NCBI GenBank assembly: GCA_964468435.1
Contig: CAYXVE010000002.1
Location: 62,001 to 126,000 of the forward strand
DNA length: 64,000 bases
Source of the DNA: JBCCTX01 sp964468435
Lineage (GTDB): Bacteria; Bacteroidota; Bacteroidia; J057
Reading direction: 5' to 3'
Shown: in pieces, positions 10,001 through 19,108 of the stretch
How the letters are laid out: each line of letters begins with the position of its first letter
How positions within the stretch are numbered: the first letter of the stretch is position 1
Program-made: the position numbers and the translations under genes
The notes under the pieces: generated by a model
The model's input: only the letters and a program-made list of their open reading frames with translations
What the model was told of the DNA's origin: nothing
Database searches by the model: none

Positions 10001-11954
10001 CACCAGTAATGCACAAATAGATTTTACGCAATTTGAAATCGGAAATCTAAATGCCTTGTTAAACTATAAACCTAACTATCTCACTGGAACCTTCAACGGC
10101 CGTGCTAACGCTCAGGATTTACTCACGAGTCTGAGTTTTACTTCTGATCTAACCCTTGATAACTGGATCGTTGATTCTGTAACGATCGGAACTCTGACTT
10201 TACAGGCAGAACAAATGCAAAATCGATCTCTAATCAGTTTGATGAGCCAACTTCAGGGAAGCGGTAATGAACTGGAAATTACGGGTGTTTATCAGGTTGA
10301 TGAACAGACTTTCGAAGCATATGCTGATGTAAGTGCCTTTCAAATGAAAAGTCTTGATCCCTTCCTTAAAGGCTTTATCCATGATAGTGAAGGAGCACTA
10401 ACAGGAACTTTTGATTTAAAAGGATCTGCATCGCAGCCTTTACTGACGGGTAGCCTTACTTTTGATGGGGTGAAGACCATAGTGGATTATGCTGGAACTC
10501 CTTATGAAATAGAATCGGGTAACTTGTCATTTACGGAAAAGAAGATTGGCTTCAACAATATTTTGATGCGTGATGAGGAAAACAGGCAAGCTACATTATC
10601 AGGTGAAGTCAGGCATCAGTACTTTAATGACATTGTTCTAGATCTTGACTTTAATACGGATCGCTTTCAATTTCTCAATACAACCTCAAAAGACAATGAG
10701 TTATTTTACGGAACCCTGATCATGCAGACGGATCTTTCATTGGAAGGCCCTGCAACGCAGCCCAGCATTATGATCAATGCGAAGACCCAACCCAATACTA
10801 AATTCTATGTTGTGCCGCTTTCAGATGAACAAGCCATTACCGAGAATGATTTTATCCTCTATGGAAAGCCTCGACTGGATAGTGCGGGAAGGGATACAGC
10901 TTATCTGAATAGATATCAAGTTACTTCACCAGGCTTGGATCTGTTATTGAACCTGATCATGACACCAGATGCAGGGTTGGAAATCATGATGGACCCATTG
11001 ACAGGGGATAAACTGTTCTGTAAGGGAAGTTCCAACCTTACCGTAGATATGGATCCTTCCGGGGAACTGAGTATTATTGGAACATATGAAATCACCGAAG
11101 GACAGTACGCTCTCAACTACGAGCAATTGGTAAAGCGGGAATTCAGCATCTTACCTAACAGTAAGATCAGTTTCAGTGGTGATCCGCTTCAGGCTCAGAT
11201 GGATATCACTGCCGGGTATCAGACCCGGGTTCCTTTGGCCGACCTGGTCAGTGATCAGGTAGCGGGAAGTACAGCCTCTCTGGCAGGATTTCGTGCTGAT
11301 GTACAAGTACAGATGAACATCAAAGGCGATCTGGCAGATCCTGCATTGACCTTTGATATTGTCCTCTTGGGTAATCCGCAAGGCGCGACGGCAGATGCAG
11401 CCCGCACACGTTTGCAGCAGCTTCGCAGCAATGAGACTGAGCTAAATACCCAGGTATTTGGCCTGTTGCTATTCAATAGTTTTATTGGAGGGCAATCTGG
11501 TGGTCAGTCGCTGGCCAGCACCGGACAAAGCGTAGTATTATCCAGCGTAAGTAAACTGATCAGTAATCAGCTGAATAAGCTGGCGGGGAGTGTACTCAAA
11601 GGATTTGAATTTAATCTGGGTGTGGACGCGTATAAACCAGGAGTAGCTGGAGAAAATGGAGTTACCACTGAGGTGCAGTTAGGCGTATCCAAACGCCTCT
11701 TCAACGACAGACTGAAAGTTCAGGTCGGTGGCAACCTCAATGTAGGTGCCGCAGGTGATGAACCTACTACACTCACTGCCTTTACGGGAGATTTTGTACT
11801 GGAATACAGGCTTACCCCAGGTGGGAATTATTTACTCCGTGTGTATCGGCGTAGTGATTATGATGCGTTGAATGAGGGAAATGTCACGAGAACTGGTGCA
11901 GGAATATCGATCCGGAAGACGTTGAAAAACAAGCAAAAAGAACGCAAAGAATGA
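7005..11954 (+). CDS. tamB: Translocation/assembly module TamB homologue
   Basis: Very long envelope protein (1649 residues), typical of TamB/AsmA-like lipid- or protein-transport bridges. There is a single N-terminal inner-membrane helix (about residues 12-30, rich in Leu/Ile), an AsmA-like beginning (VSIGKFRWVGLNQLELG), then beta-rich taco-fold repeats. The C-terminal TamB (DUF490) domain ends with barrel-like strands (SKRLFNDRLKVQVGG, LEYRLTPGGNYLLRVYRR). It should span the periplasm from the inner membrane to its Omp85 partner. The next gene starts inside its stop (ATGA overlap at 11951), which implies translational coupling. A T9 run at 9526-9534 lies within an intact frame. Confidence 0.9.
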   Translation: MIRRKIVRLFRWVGMGLAGLLLLLIILIQLPPVQQYGVNRATQWLSDTLHAEVSIGKFRWVGLNQLELGAVRFMTPEKDTLAVIGDLSLDAFLMPLLRNQVIVEELILKDVWINLRRSADSSWNYGFITEAFARDTPSTQESTPPAAWNIQADRLYLQNIYFTYSDATNQSDLITSLGALSLTSSRLDLMRQTLDINELNLSEPYVEYTSRNVSASTPSGPSNPTPLAFPDLGWNISLKKTQLKEGNIIYQAVSTDTLSASAFNPNNISLSELHWGIREITLDSVNMQLAIDSLSLSDHSGLVLNALKTETAFSDSLSYVRNFSLQTAQSSLRLDAELTYPTLSALLEPSLTQQREITLALLMKESAISPQDINRFAPGTFPDTLNEFITLDLEAKGNYDQLYLNTISVRQGQLAYMSLSGQLEDLPDIRQTGIDLSLDSVNTDYEGLAAILPQGSLPEGVRSWGKILLKGSLKGNADSLALPALQLLTANGPRLYMQAGATSVFDTEKSRYQLVIDSLISQGKDLIGLTYEPLPVKLENIGLLTLKGSFEGTRYDFESGWDLDSDVGELDIGLIGDFDSAYSNGIYSSSIKLKQFDLGKVLDDRRLGKASIDATLDGKGVQAKDWDTELDAVLSQFSFEDYTYDNLEIHGQLVPFAFEGNISTDDPNLKLYWEGRLPLDDTSNAFAFSLQLDTLNFMPLGLHETPLGLSLNLTSDVRDYRPDDLDGNLLIRDFIISDRIQSYHLDSLLVVSDVGKNQDNRLAVESELIRMGINGRFTLSEVPSVIQQWMTRYFPVDQLTSVNDSLLIENDSTFLQAFIHLDDPTALTDIVLKDLSRLDTFFFNFSFDNRKDLWMLDASLPIIEYGPYRIDSLKLLSSANQRRLRTHLTARNVTQDSNIHLPNPTFTSIFRHDSLQFDLVSYDTIDHPIWELGGTLAYIDSMFHYTFDPVIRLDNQDWEVRHEAPVVYLPEKRWQMSPLTFSNNGSKVTLLSQGNFVDSTSNAQIDFTQFEIGNLNALLNYKPNYLTGTFNGRANAQDLLTSLSFTSDLTLDNWIVDSVTIGTLTLQAEQMQNRSLISLMSQLQGSGNELEITGVYQVDEQTFEAYADVSAFQMKSLDPFLKGFIHDSEGALTGTFDLKGSASQPLLTGSLTFDGVKTIVDYAGTPYEIESGNLSFTEKKIGFNNILMRDEENRQATLSGEVRHQYFNDIVLDLDFNTDRFQFLNTTSKDNELFYGTLIMQTDLSLEGPATQPSIMINAKTQPNTKFYVVPLSDEQAITENDFILYGKPRLDSAGRDTAYLNRYQVTSPGLDLLLNLIMTPDAGLEIMMDPLTGDKLFCKGSSNLTVDMDPSGELSIIGTYEITEGQYALNYEQLVKREFSILPNSKISFSGDPLQAQMDITAGYQTRVPLADLVSDQVAGSTASLAGFRADVQVQMNIKGDLADPALTFDIVLLGNPQGATADAARTRLQQLRSNETELNTQVFGLLLFNSFIGGQSGGQSLASTGQSVVLSSVSKLISNQLNKLAGSVLKGFEFNLGVDAYKPGVAGENGVTTEVQLGVSKRLFNDRLKVQVGGNLNVGAAGDEPTTLTAFTGDFVLEYRLTPGGNYLLRVYRRSDYDALNEGNVTRTGAGISIRKTLKNKQKERKE

Positions 11955-14251
11955 GCAACAGGGCTAAATTTGGACGTAGTCTAGGAGTGAGATATTTTTT
12001 TCTCATGCTCTTTGTGCTTGGCGCTTGTAATCCAACCCGGCGACTAGCTGGAGGTGAGTTATGGTTTAAAGGGGCAAACATAGAATTTAGCGGTTCGAGG
12101 GCACTCAATAATAAAGGGCTGGTTCGTGATGAACTACTCAGCAAGGTACGTCCTCGTCCCAATAGTGCCTTAAATCTCTGGATTTTCAATCAGTTCAAGG
12201 AACCCAAGAAGCAAAAGGGTTTCATATATTTTCTGAAATACAAAATTGGTGAGCCACCTGTATTGTACGATGCTGCTCTGGCTGACCGTAGCAGACTTGT
12301 CATGCAAAAATACCTGGAAGATCAGGGCTACCTGAATTCCATCGTTTCACTAGATACCCTACGTAACGGTCAGGAAGTAACGGCCTTTTATACGGTAAAA
12401 GCTCCCAAAAGATATCGTATCAGAGAGGTCCATCTGCCTGATCAACCGGAAGTCCTCGCTGAATTAACCCGAAATAATGTCACACAGTCCTTTCTCAAAG
12501 CAGGGCAAACCTATTTGGTGGAAAATCTTAGGAATGAACGTTCCAGATTAGCTACCCTGGCTACACAAAATGGATATTATGGCGTGAGTCAGCATGATAT
12601 CTATTATTATATCGATACGACAAACCAGACACTGGATTCTCTGGATCTTTATCTTCGATGGAAACCCGCCAATGATAGTACAGAACTACAGCAGCATTAT
12701 CTCGGCAGGACTACTGTATTCCCTTCCTATTCACTCTCCCAAAATCAGTCTGCTCCCACCGACACCTTCCGTTATGATCACCTCAGCATTATAGAGAGCG
12801 ATTTTTTTGTCAAGGAAAAATTGCTGAACAAGGCGATAAAAGGGCTACGTGGAGATCTGTACGACGGAAGATTGCAACGCAGTACGATTAGCTATCTTCA
12901 GGATTTGGACATCTTTAAGTTTATCAATGTCAGATCCTCGAAACGGGAAGAAGATGGTAAGCTTTTTCTGGACCGGAACTTCTATTTAACCCCTGCTCAA
13001 GTGCGAGAGGTACGAGTAGATTTTGAGACCAATACCCGTTCCGGGAGTTACCTGGGAATTTTATCCTCGGTGAATTACACCGACCGGAATTTTTTTTCAG
13101 CGGCGGAGCGTCTGGATCTTAATCTCTCTGTAGGTGCTGAAACTCAGCTAGGCAATACCACAAATTTCATCAATACCCTTGAGATTACAGCCGGGGCATC
13201 CCTATCCGTTCCCAGGATCTTGTCTCCCATCAAATTTCAACCCAGATATCAGGATTATGTAGCTCGTACCCATTTCAACCTGACCAATGCCTTTCAGATC
13301 CGGGCAAATTTCTTTACCATCAACCGGTTAACGGCAGAAATGACTTATGATTGGCGAACGAATCGCAGGTTGAGGCATGTCTTTGCTCCCATTTCCATGA
13401 GTTTAAATCAAACTTCCAACCTGGATTCTGCTTTTCAGGTTGAACTCGATCAGAATAGCCGCTTGAAAAATAGCCTGGAAAATGTCCTGATTTTGGGAGG
13501 TCATTACCGCCTGACGTATTCAACCCAGGAAGTAGATGAGATTAAGCCCTATTTTTTCTTAGGTGGGAATATAAAACTGGCAGGTAATCTTCCTAATATA
13601 GTCATAAGTTCCCTAAGTAATAGCGAGGCGCCCTATCAGATTTTAGGAACTCCTTTTAGCCAGTTTGGCAAAATACAAGCAGATGCTCGATATTACCTTC
13701 AGCGGAGGAATCATACCTGGGCGTTTCGTGTAGCAACGGGAATCGTTGTACCCTATGGAAATTCGGAGGTAGCTCCGTATAGTGAGCAGTTTTTCATCGG
13801 GGGATCTACCAGTTTGAGAGCTTTCCGCCTCCGCCAGTTAGGTCCAGGAAGTTTTGTCAACCCAGAGATTGAGCAGCAGAATTTTTTCGATCAGACAGGA
13901 GATATCAAACTCGAACTGAATGCGGAATACCGTTTTGACCTGGCGTCTTATTTCAAGGGAGCAGCATTTATCGATGCGGGAAATATCTGGTTGTTGAATG
14001 AGACGATTGGGGAACATGGAGAGGGGAGATTCCAGTTTGACACCTTTGGGAATGAGATTGCCGTAGGAGCAGGGTTAGGTCTGAGATTGGATGTGAGCTA
14101 CTTTGTGATCCGTTTGGATGCAGCTTTTCCGCTTCGTAAGCCCATATTTGGGGAAGGATTTCAATGGGTATTCGATGACATCGATCTATTGGACAAAAAT
14201 TGGCGAGCCGAAAATTTGGTTTGGCATCTGGCGATTGGCTATCCGTTTTGA
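11951..14251 (+). CDS. tamL: TamL-type Omp85 lipoprotein (TamA-like)
   Basis: Outer-membrane assembly protein of 766 residues. It starts with a lipoprotein signal peptide (MLFVLGAC, lipobox Cys near residue 26), followed by POTRA-like domains to about residue 360 and a C-terminal 16-strand Omp85 barrel. The barrel contains the substrate-loop-like motif near SLRAFRLRQLGPG and ends in IGYPF with the C-terminal aromatic residue. Bacteroidota replace TamA by the lipidated form TamL, encoded next to tamB, and that is the arrangement here (4-bp overlap). Confidence 0.9.
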   Translation: MSNRAKFGRSLGVRYFFLMLFVLGACNPTRRLAGGELWFKGANIEFSGSRALNNKGLVRDELLSKVRPRPNSALNLWIFNQFKEPKKQKGFIYFLKYKIGEPPVLYDAALADRSRLVMQKYLEDQGYLNSIVSLDTLRNGQEVTAFYTVKAPKRYRIREVHLPDQPEVLAELTRNNVTQSFLKAGQTYLVENLRNERSRLATLATQNGYYGVSQHDIYYYIDTTNQTLDSLDLYLRWKPANDSTELQQHYLGRTTVFPSYSLSQNQSAPTDTFRYDHLSIIESDFFVKEKLLNKAIKGLRGDLYDGRLQRSTISYLQDLDIFKFINVRSSKREEDGKLFLDRNFYLTPAQVREVRVDFETNTRSGSYLGILSSVNYTDRNFFSAAERLDLNLSVGAETQLGNTTNFINTLEITAGASLSVPRILSPIKFQPRYQDYVARTHFNLTNAFQIRANFFTINRLTAEMTYDWRTNRRLRHVFAPISMSLNQTSNLDSAFQVELDQNSRLKNSLENVLILGGHYRLTYSTQEVDEIKPYFFLGGNIKLAGNLPNIVISSLSNSEAPYQILGTPFSQFGKIQADARYYLQRRNHTWAFRVATGIVVPYGNSEVAPYSEQFFIGGSTSLRAFRLRQLGPGSFVNPEIEQQNFFDQTGDIKLELNAEYRFDLASYFKGAAFIDAGNIWLLNETIGEHGEGRFQFDTFGNEIAVGAGLGLRLDVSYFVIRLDAAFPLRKPIFGEGFQWVFDDIDLLDKNWRAENLVWHLAIGYPF

Positions 14252-14469
14252 AAGAGCAAGCAATATGTAAGTATATGTTCCTAAGGAGCGAGAAATTTTG
14301 TCGTTTATTCTCAGAGAATAAGACACAAACCAACACGGAACTTGATATTTTTCTGGCCCTACGGCTTTTAGCGACCTATTGCTTCTCATGTTTTGAAAAT
14401 TATCATTATAGGATTAATCAGTTCTAATGCTTCATCTTTTTACCCTTAGTAACGGACTATTGAGCAATC

Positions 14470-14580
14470 CTATTCAAGAAGCAGTATAATTTTCAATAGA
14501 TGTTTCTTTGCCAAAGTTTCTTGAGATTGAATAGTGAGAAAAGCACTGATTAAAAAGAGAGAAGTAAACAAGGATTTCAT
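14470..14580 (-). CDS. 36-residue orphan signal-peptide ORF (gene remnant or small secreted peptide)
   Basis: Short frame beginning with a textbook Sec signal peptide (MKSLFTSLFLISAFLTIQSQ), a plausible cleavage site after about residue 20, and only 16 further residues before the stop. It lies in the 507-bp gap between tamL and the nuclease gene. The rest of that gap shows no other recognisable gene. Either it is the surviving 5' end of a deleted secreted-protein gene or a very small exported peptide. The remnant reading seems likelier. Confidence 0.35.
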   Translation of the reverse strand: MKSLFTSLFLISAFLTIQSQETLAKKHLLKIILLLE

Positions 14581-14758
14581 TATGCTCATATCATGGTATA
14601 TCCAAGAATTAATCGATGTCTGATCATTTCAGTATCTTCAATTCCCAGCTTAAATCCCTTTTTAAATGCTACTTACAGAAGGCTTTATACACTATAGGGT
14701 CCCACAAATCGCCTGAAGCAGACATTTATGAATATTTTTAAGTATTACTGATATGCTA

Positions 14759-15688
14759 CTAATCAATATCCTGCTCCTCTGATTTCAACTGCTCATAAAT
14801 TTCTTTGACTTTTTCCACAGAAAGACCAGATATTATTGCAATACTCTCATAACTTATCTTTCCGTTGAGAAAATCTCTAGATGTTAATCCTCTTTTAGCT
14901 GCCATAATTTGTTCCTCAGCATGCCCTTCAGCATGCCCTTTAGCGAGCCCCTCAGCGAGCCCCTCAGCGAGTCCCTCAGCGAGTCCCTCAGCGAGTCCCT
15001 CTTTCTGAGCGACCTTGTAGAGTTCAACTTCTCGGATGTCAATAGATATAGGCATATGCTTCTGTAATTGAAATACTTCTCCATCTAAGTTACGTAATTT
15101 ACTCAAAATGTTTAACTGTGAAAGATATTTTTTCAGTGTTTCCTGATCAGGACATATTTCTTTAAGCCGAAGATGAATCTTCGAAATAACGATTTCCGGT
15201 CTTTGGCCTTTCAAATTGCATAAGATCGTTAAGATGATCTCTTCAGGGAGGTCAGCATTTACCATTTCATTATAATCCAATTCCATCATCGACTTTATAG
15301 TAAAGCCTCTAAATATCTCTTCTTCATTTAAATGTGCCCTCATCTTTGAAACGTTACTTCCAAGAAAGATGACTACTTGTTTGACTGGTAACTTGTATTT
15401 TCGTTGAATGATAGCCTGATATTCTGCCATCCGGTATACCATATCTGACTGGTCTTGTGTCTGAAATTCCAAATGAAGAATAAATCGATTGCCTACTTGG
15501 TCTTTCACAATTTTGAGAAAGTCTGGCTCACGCTTAATGGTCGTATGCAGCTTTGTCCCATCTTCCAGGGATATATTTTGAACAATTTCAATTCCCAGCA
15601 TTTTCGATGCCAAGGCATGATAGATCTTGTCCCGGTTTTCACCAAAGATCTTATCAAACTGTTGGGATTTTGAGTCAGGAGCTTTCAT
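14759..15688 (-). CDS. Rpn/PD-(D/E)XK family putative transposase-nuclease
   Basis: Protein of 309 residues of the recombination-promoting nuclease (Rpn)/PD-(D/E)XK transposase group. The N-terminal FDKIFGENRDKI, the catalytic region EPDFLKIV followed by the ExQ-type motif LHLEFQTQ, and the YRMAEYQ helix fit the family. The C-terminal third contains an in-frame heptad-free repeat of the four-residue unit GLAE, encoded by about seven 12-bp DNA repeats, a common variable linker in this family. The following segment (ISYESIAIISGLSVEKVKEIYEQL) resembles a small helix-turn-helix end. Role in mobility is inferred from the family; no insertion-sequence ends were seen. Confidence 0.85.
   Translation of the reverse strand: MKAPDSKSQQFDKIFGENRDKIYHALASKMLGIEIVQNISLEDGTKLHTTIKREPDFLKIVKDQVGNRFILHLEFQTQDQSDMVYRMAEYQAIIQRKYKLPVKQVVIFLGSNVSKMRAHLNEEEIFRGFTIKSMMELDYNEMVNADLPEEIILTILCNLKGQRPEIVISKIHLRLKEICPDQETLKKYLSQLNILSKLRNLDGEVFQLQKHMPISIDIREVELYKVAQKEGLAEGLAEGLAEGLAEGLAKGHAEGHAEEQIMAAKRGLTSRDFLNGKISYESIAIISGLSVEKVKEIYEQLKSEEQDID
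14917..15001. repeat. 12-bp in-frame tandem repeat, about 7 units
   Basis: Tandem units of the form CAGCGAGYCCCT, with the first two units diverged to CAGCATGCCCTT. They encode the (E/K)G(L/H)A repeats on the minus strand. Because the unit is a multiple of three, copy-number change would keep the nuclease frame, so this is a candidate for length polymorphism by slippage. Confidence 0.9.
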
Positions 15689-15808
15689 GATGTCGTTAAT
15701 ATACCGATATGAATAACAAGAAACAAAATATTTGCTAATTTATTTGGCTAGATGTTTTTTTTACTGGGGCTAAGAGAGAATACTAAAAATATAGGATCTC
15801 ATGGGTGG

Positions 15809-16139
15809 TCATTTGAATATCTCCTTCAGATTCACTTCTACCCCTAAGACTTCATCTTTCAATACGTCATTTCGGGTGTAAAATTGATATTTATCCACTT
15901 TATGAAAGACATAAATAGAAGTTAGTTCAGGGAGAGCCAACCAGTGAGAGGTGGCACCAGCTTTACAATAGTTTTGGGATGGGAGATTACGCACTGGATG
16001 ATCAGTTTGGATTGTATTTTGAAGGAACAAAAGCAAAAAAATAGTATGTACAGGCCCTGAAAGCGAAGGATACAATATCAGCTTGAAAAATGGGGAATTA
16101 GTAGCGGAAAAATTGCAGTCGGAAGTGTTGGATGATTAG
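15809..16139. pseudogene. Two convergent decayed coding fragments
   Basis: In the 480-bp gap between the nuclease and the glycosyltransferase, the minus strand (about 15950-15809) encodes a protein-like C-terminal end containing VFHKVDKYQFYTRNDVLKD and ending in EVNLKEIFK, faintly like the end of Uma2-type nucleases. The plus strand (about 15955-16139) reads SFGMGDYALDDQFGLYFEG to an A7 run at 16035-16041. After a shift there it reads GYNISLKNGELVAEKLQSE to a stop at 16139. Neither has a start, and the second needs a frameshift at a homopolymer. I take them as relics; the family names are guesses. Confidence 0.3.
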
Positions 16140-16168
16140 GTTTGAAAAAAAATTGGGTTTCATAAAAG

Positions 16169-16864
16169 TCATTTCAAGATCCTTTGATAAAATTTTTTTA
16201 GTCTCTTGGAGCTAACTCCTACCCGAAATAGACCGATCGTGATCAAATTGACCAGATTCACTTTGAAATAGCTGTTATTTTCGTATTTCCTCGCAGATAC
16301 TTTCACGCAATTATCGATAATCTTGTACTTATAGCCTGCTTTTCGAAGTTTCCAGAATAAGTCAAAGTCTTCCATGATCGCCAGTTTCTCCATATACCCA
16401 CCCATGGCTTCAAATACCTCTTTCTTGATAAAAAACGTTTGATCTCCTCCTCCAGTAAAAATCCCATCAAACCGAGTAAAATAACTGTTGATTTTCAGTA
16501 AAGGGTGATTTGAGTCAAATTGATAGCTAAATAGCCCATAATCCACACCTCCATCAATCGCAGTACATACATCTGTGAGACATCCCCGAGGAGGGAGTAC
16601 ATCTGCATGTACGAAATACAAAATATCTCCTTTGGCTAATTTTGCAGCTTCGTTCATTTGTGAAGCCCTAGAAGTACACATACAGTCAAGACAGGTAACG
16701 TATTCCATTTCAGAAACTACCTCCGATATTCGATCTTCGGAATTCGCAGCATTAGCTACAATAATTTCTTCGAGATGCCCCTGGGAAGAGGATTGTAATG
16801 AATTGAGTAAGGGTAAAATTCTATCTGCTTCATTATAAGTTGGGATAATAACACTTATGGACAT
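16169..16864 (-). CDS. Family 2 glycosyltransferase, TIGR04283-like
   Basis: Cytoplasmic GT-A glycosyltransferase of 231 residues. The N-terminal ISVIIPTYNEADRI nucleotide-sugar site, FVHADVLPP as the DxD-like position, GGGDQTFFIKKEVFE and the MEDFDLFWKLRKAG acidic motif match the small GT2 subfamily linked in databases to rSAM/selenodomain and arsenosugar loci. The usual partner genes are absent here, so the acceptor is unknown. The start is ATG at 16864, with a 93-bp promoter gap to the divergent DUF547 gene. Confidence 0.82.
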   Translation of the reverse strand: MSISVIIPTYNEADRILPLLNSLQSSSQGHLEEIIVANAANSEDRISEVVSEMEYVTCLDCMCTSRASQMNEAAKLAKGDILYFVHADVLPPRGCLTDVCTAIDGGVDYGLFSYQFDSNHPLLKINSYFTRFDGIFTGGGDQTFFIKKEVFEAMGGYMEKLAIMEDFDLFWKLRKAGYKYKIIDNCVKVSARKYENNSYFKVNLVNLITIGLFRVGVSSKRLKKFYQRILK

Positions 16865-16957
16865 ATATTAGGTAACAGGTAAAATGTAACATCCAAGACA
16901 ATGCGTTTCCTCGTATTTAGTAAAATTAGAGGAAATATAACTTAATTAAGGAAAAAG

Positions 16958-17758
16958 ATGAAACAGTGGATGTCTGACATAAGCGGTATATTTTTGATTT
17001 TGAAATGCATATCGAGGGTTTTTTCAATGGGTTTTGTGTTAACTGGATCGATAATAATGGTACAAGCCAATGACTATGTAGACCTTTCGAAGTCTTTTTT
17101 GAACAGCCTAAAACACGGCCAAGACGTAGCGCATATCGTGCAGAAATATGAGAGTTTATCTTTTGAAGAATTAAAACAGGGATTGGAAACCCAAGAAGAA
17201 AAGCTGGCTTTCTGGATCAACACCTATAATGGCTTTATCATTTATACTCTCAAAGATGATCCGTCAAAGTTTGATGAAAGGGGATCTTTTTTCTCCAATA
17301 AGCAAATTCATATCGCTGGATATGACTACAGTTTTGACAATATTGAGCATGGGATCATCAGGAACTCTCGGATCAAATGGTCTTTGGGATATTTGAAAAA
17401 ATGGTTTGTACCCGATTATATCAGCGACCTTGCCATACAAAAAAGGGAACCTCGCATTCACTTTGCCCTGAATTGTGGGGCAAATAGTTGCCCACCAGTG
17501 GCGATCTATGATGCCCAAACAGTGGATCAACAGTTAGACATAAGTACCCAGCAGTATTTGGAACACAAAACCACCATCAAAGGAGTAAAGGTAATCACTA
17601 CACCACTATTCAGTTGGTTTAGGGGGGATTTTGGGGGTATATCGGGAGTGGAAAAAATGCTGAAAAACTATGGCATTATTGATAAACAAAAGGATATCAC
17701 GCTTGAATTTGATAGTTACGACTGGACCCTCAACATCGATAACTATATCGAACTTTAA
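16958..17758 (+). CDS. DUF547 domain secreted protein
   Basis: Protein of 266 residues with an N-terminal hydrophobic export segment (about residues 12-38). The DUF547 core follows: KLAFWINTYNGFIIYTLK, the DNIEHGIIR segment, and RIHFALNCGANSCPPV, a conserved Cys-containing motif. DUF547 proteins are thought to have a papain-like or transglutaminase-like fold, but function is not established. Its stop overlaps by 4 bp the stop of the convergent barrel gene. Confidence 0.85.
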   Translation: MKQWMSDISGIFLILKCISRVFSMGFVLTGSIIMVQANDYVDLSKSFLNSLKHGQDVAHIVQKYESLSFEELKQGLETQEEKLAFWINTYNGFIIYTLKDDPSKFDERGSFFSNKQIHIAGYDYSFDNIEHGIIRNSRIKWSLGYLKKWFVPDYISDLAIQKREPRIHFALNCGANSCPPVAIYDAQTVDQQLDISTQQYLEHKTTIKGVKVITTPLFSWFRGDFGGISGVEKMLKNYGIIDKQKDITLEFDSYDWTLNIDNYIEL

Positions 17759-18864
17759 AAGGCTTCTCCAATGGTAAGATAATATCCAGGCTGATCACTT
17801 CCCAAGCCTACATCAAGTCTAATCTGGATTTTTTCCATCGGGTCCAGCAAGAATCGTATTCCAGCTCCATAATTGTAGTGTAGGGCTCCCTTCCAAAGGG
17901 ATCTGTATTCACTCCCTACACGGCCACTGCTGGCAAATACGCTTCCTCTTAACCTCCAAAATAAAGGAAATCGATAAGCAATTTGTCCTATAGCGATCGT
18001 TCTTTCCCTATATCTCCCCTCCACAATTCCCCTGGCTTTTTTACTTCCCCCCATAAAAAACAATTCTTGAAAAGGAGGTTTGCCACTCATAACTCCTGTA
18101 AAGAGGTTTAGGGCTAATAACTGGGTCTTCTTTTGTCCAAGAGGGACATATTTGATCGCATCCAACACTACCCTACCATACTCAAAATCACTTCCTATCC
18201 ACTTTGCAGTATGCTCCAATGTAAAGGTAATCAGCTCCCCTTCCAATGGAAGGTTTACATTGTCCCGGGTATCATAGCGAAGAATGGCTCCTAAGGTAGA
18301 AATGATTCCCCCTTCAAATCCTGTAGGCATTTCTTCTTCCAATAATCCATCTTTCTCTACCTCAAATATATCATACCGGTCAAATTTATAGGAGATGCCA
18401 GCACGTACATTGGGAACAATCTGTTCCAAGGCATTAATCCTAAGTCTTGGAAACTTCACAAAGTAAGTCTCTTCTGCTTCGAACTGCGTCGCATTTCCTA
18501 TCCCATAGTAAAAATAGAAATAATCATAGTATCCAATTTCGCCAAAAAGTTCCGTACGATTTTGCCTCAAAAAATATTGAAAGGAACCATATATCAATAG
18601 TTGTTTATTTAGCGTGTAAGCTGCACCGACCTGCCACTGAGAAGGGCGGGAACTTTTAATCTTACCTGGATAATGGTTAAACACCCCCGCGGCACCAAAC
18701 CCTAGTCGAGTTTCGGGAAAATAAAACAGTAGCGGATAGACGGCAAAAAACGATTCATCCCTCGAATCTGTCGAATCTATCGATACGGGTTGGCTGGATA
18801 GTCTTTGGAGAAAACAGGAAATTAATAACAGAATACCTATTCCTCCTGATCGAGTTAGTATCAT
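17755..18864 (-). CDS. Omp85-like (bacterial surface antigen) outer-membrane barrel protein
   Basis: Outer-membrane protein of 369 residues with an N-terminal signal peptide (to about residue 25) and no POTRA domains. It has beta-strand-rich sequence throughout and motifs of the bacterial surface antigen/D15 domain, including YDTRDNVNLPLEG, the loop segment FFMGGSKKARGIVEGRYRER and a C-terminal LTIGEAF. Short POTRA-less proteins of this type occur widely in Bacteroidota. The cargo or function is unknown. Confidence 0.8.
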   Translation of the reverse strand: MILTRSGGIGILLLISCFLQRLSSQPVSIDSTDSRDESFFAVYPLLFYFPETRLGFGAAGVFNHYPGKIKSSRPSQWQVGAAYTLNKQLLIYGSFQYFLRQNRTELFGEIGYYDYFYFYYGIGNATQFEAEETYFVKFPRLRINALEQIVPNVRAGISYKFDRYDIFEVEKDGLLEEEMPTGFEGGIISTLGAILRYDTRDNVNLPLEGELITFTLEHTAKWIGSDFEYGRVVLDAIKYVPLGQKKTQLLALNLFTGVMSGKPPFQELFFMGGSKKARGIVEGRYRERTIAIGQIAYRFPLFWRLRGSVFASSGRVGSEYRSLWKGALHYNYGAGIRFLLDPMEKIQIRLDVGLGSDQPGYYLTIGEAF

Positions 18865-19108
18865 ATTCTATGAAGATAGGAAATAAGATCCACTTTTCTT
18901 ATAGATATGATCCTCCGATTATTCCAACTTCTAAATATCTCCTGGTCTCACCAGATAGGATTTTAAAGTTAGCTTTTTGGTAACTAAAACTGTACAAAGC
19001 TCATCTTTCCGTGTTTCAGATAGTCTTTCAAATTATCCTAAATAACTGAATAGCTCCTACATTCCGTATTTCAATAAATAGTACCCAATATATCTGCAAG
19101 ATGTGGTA

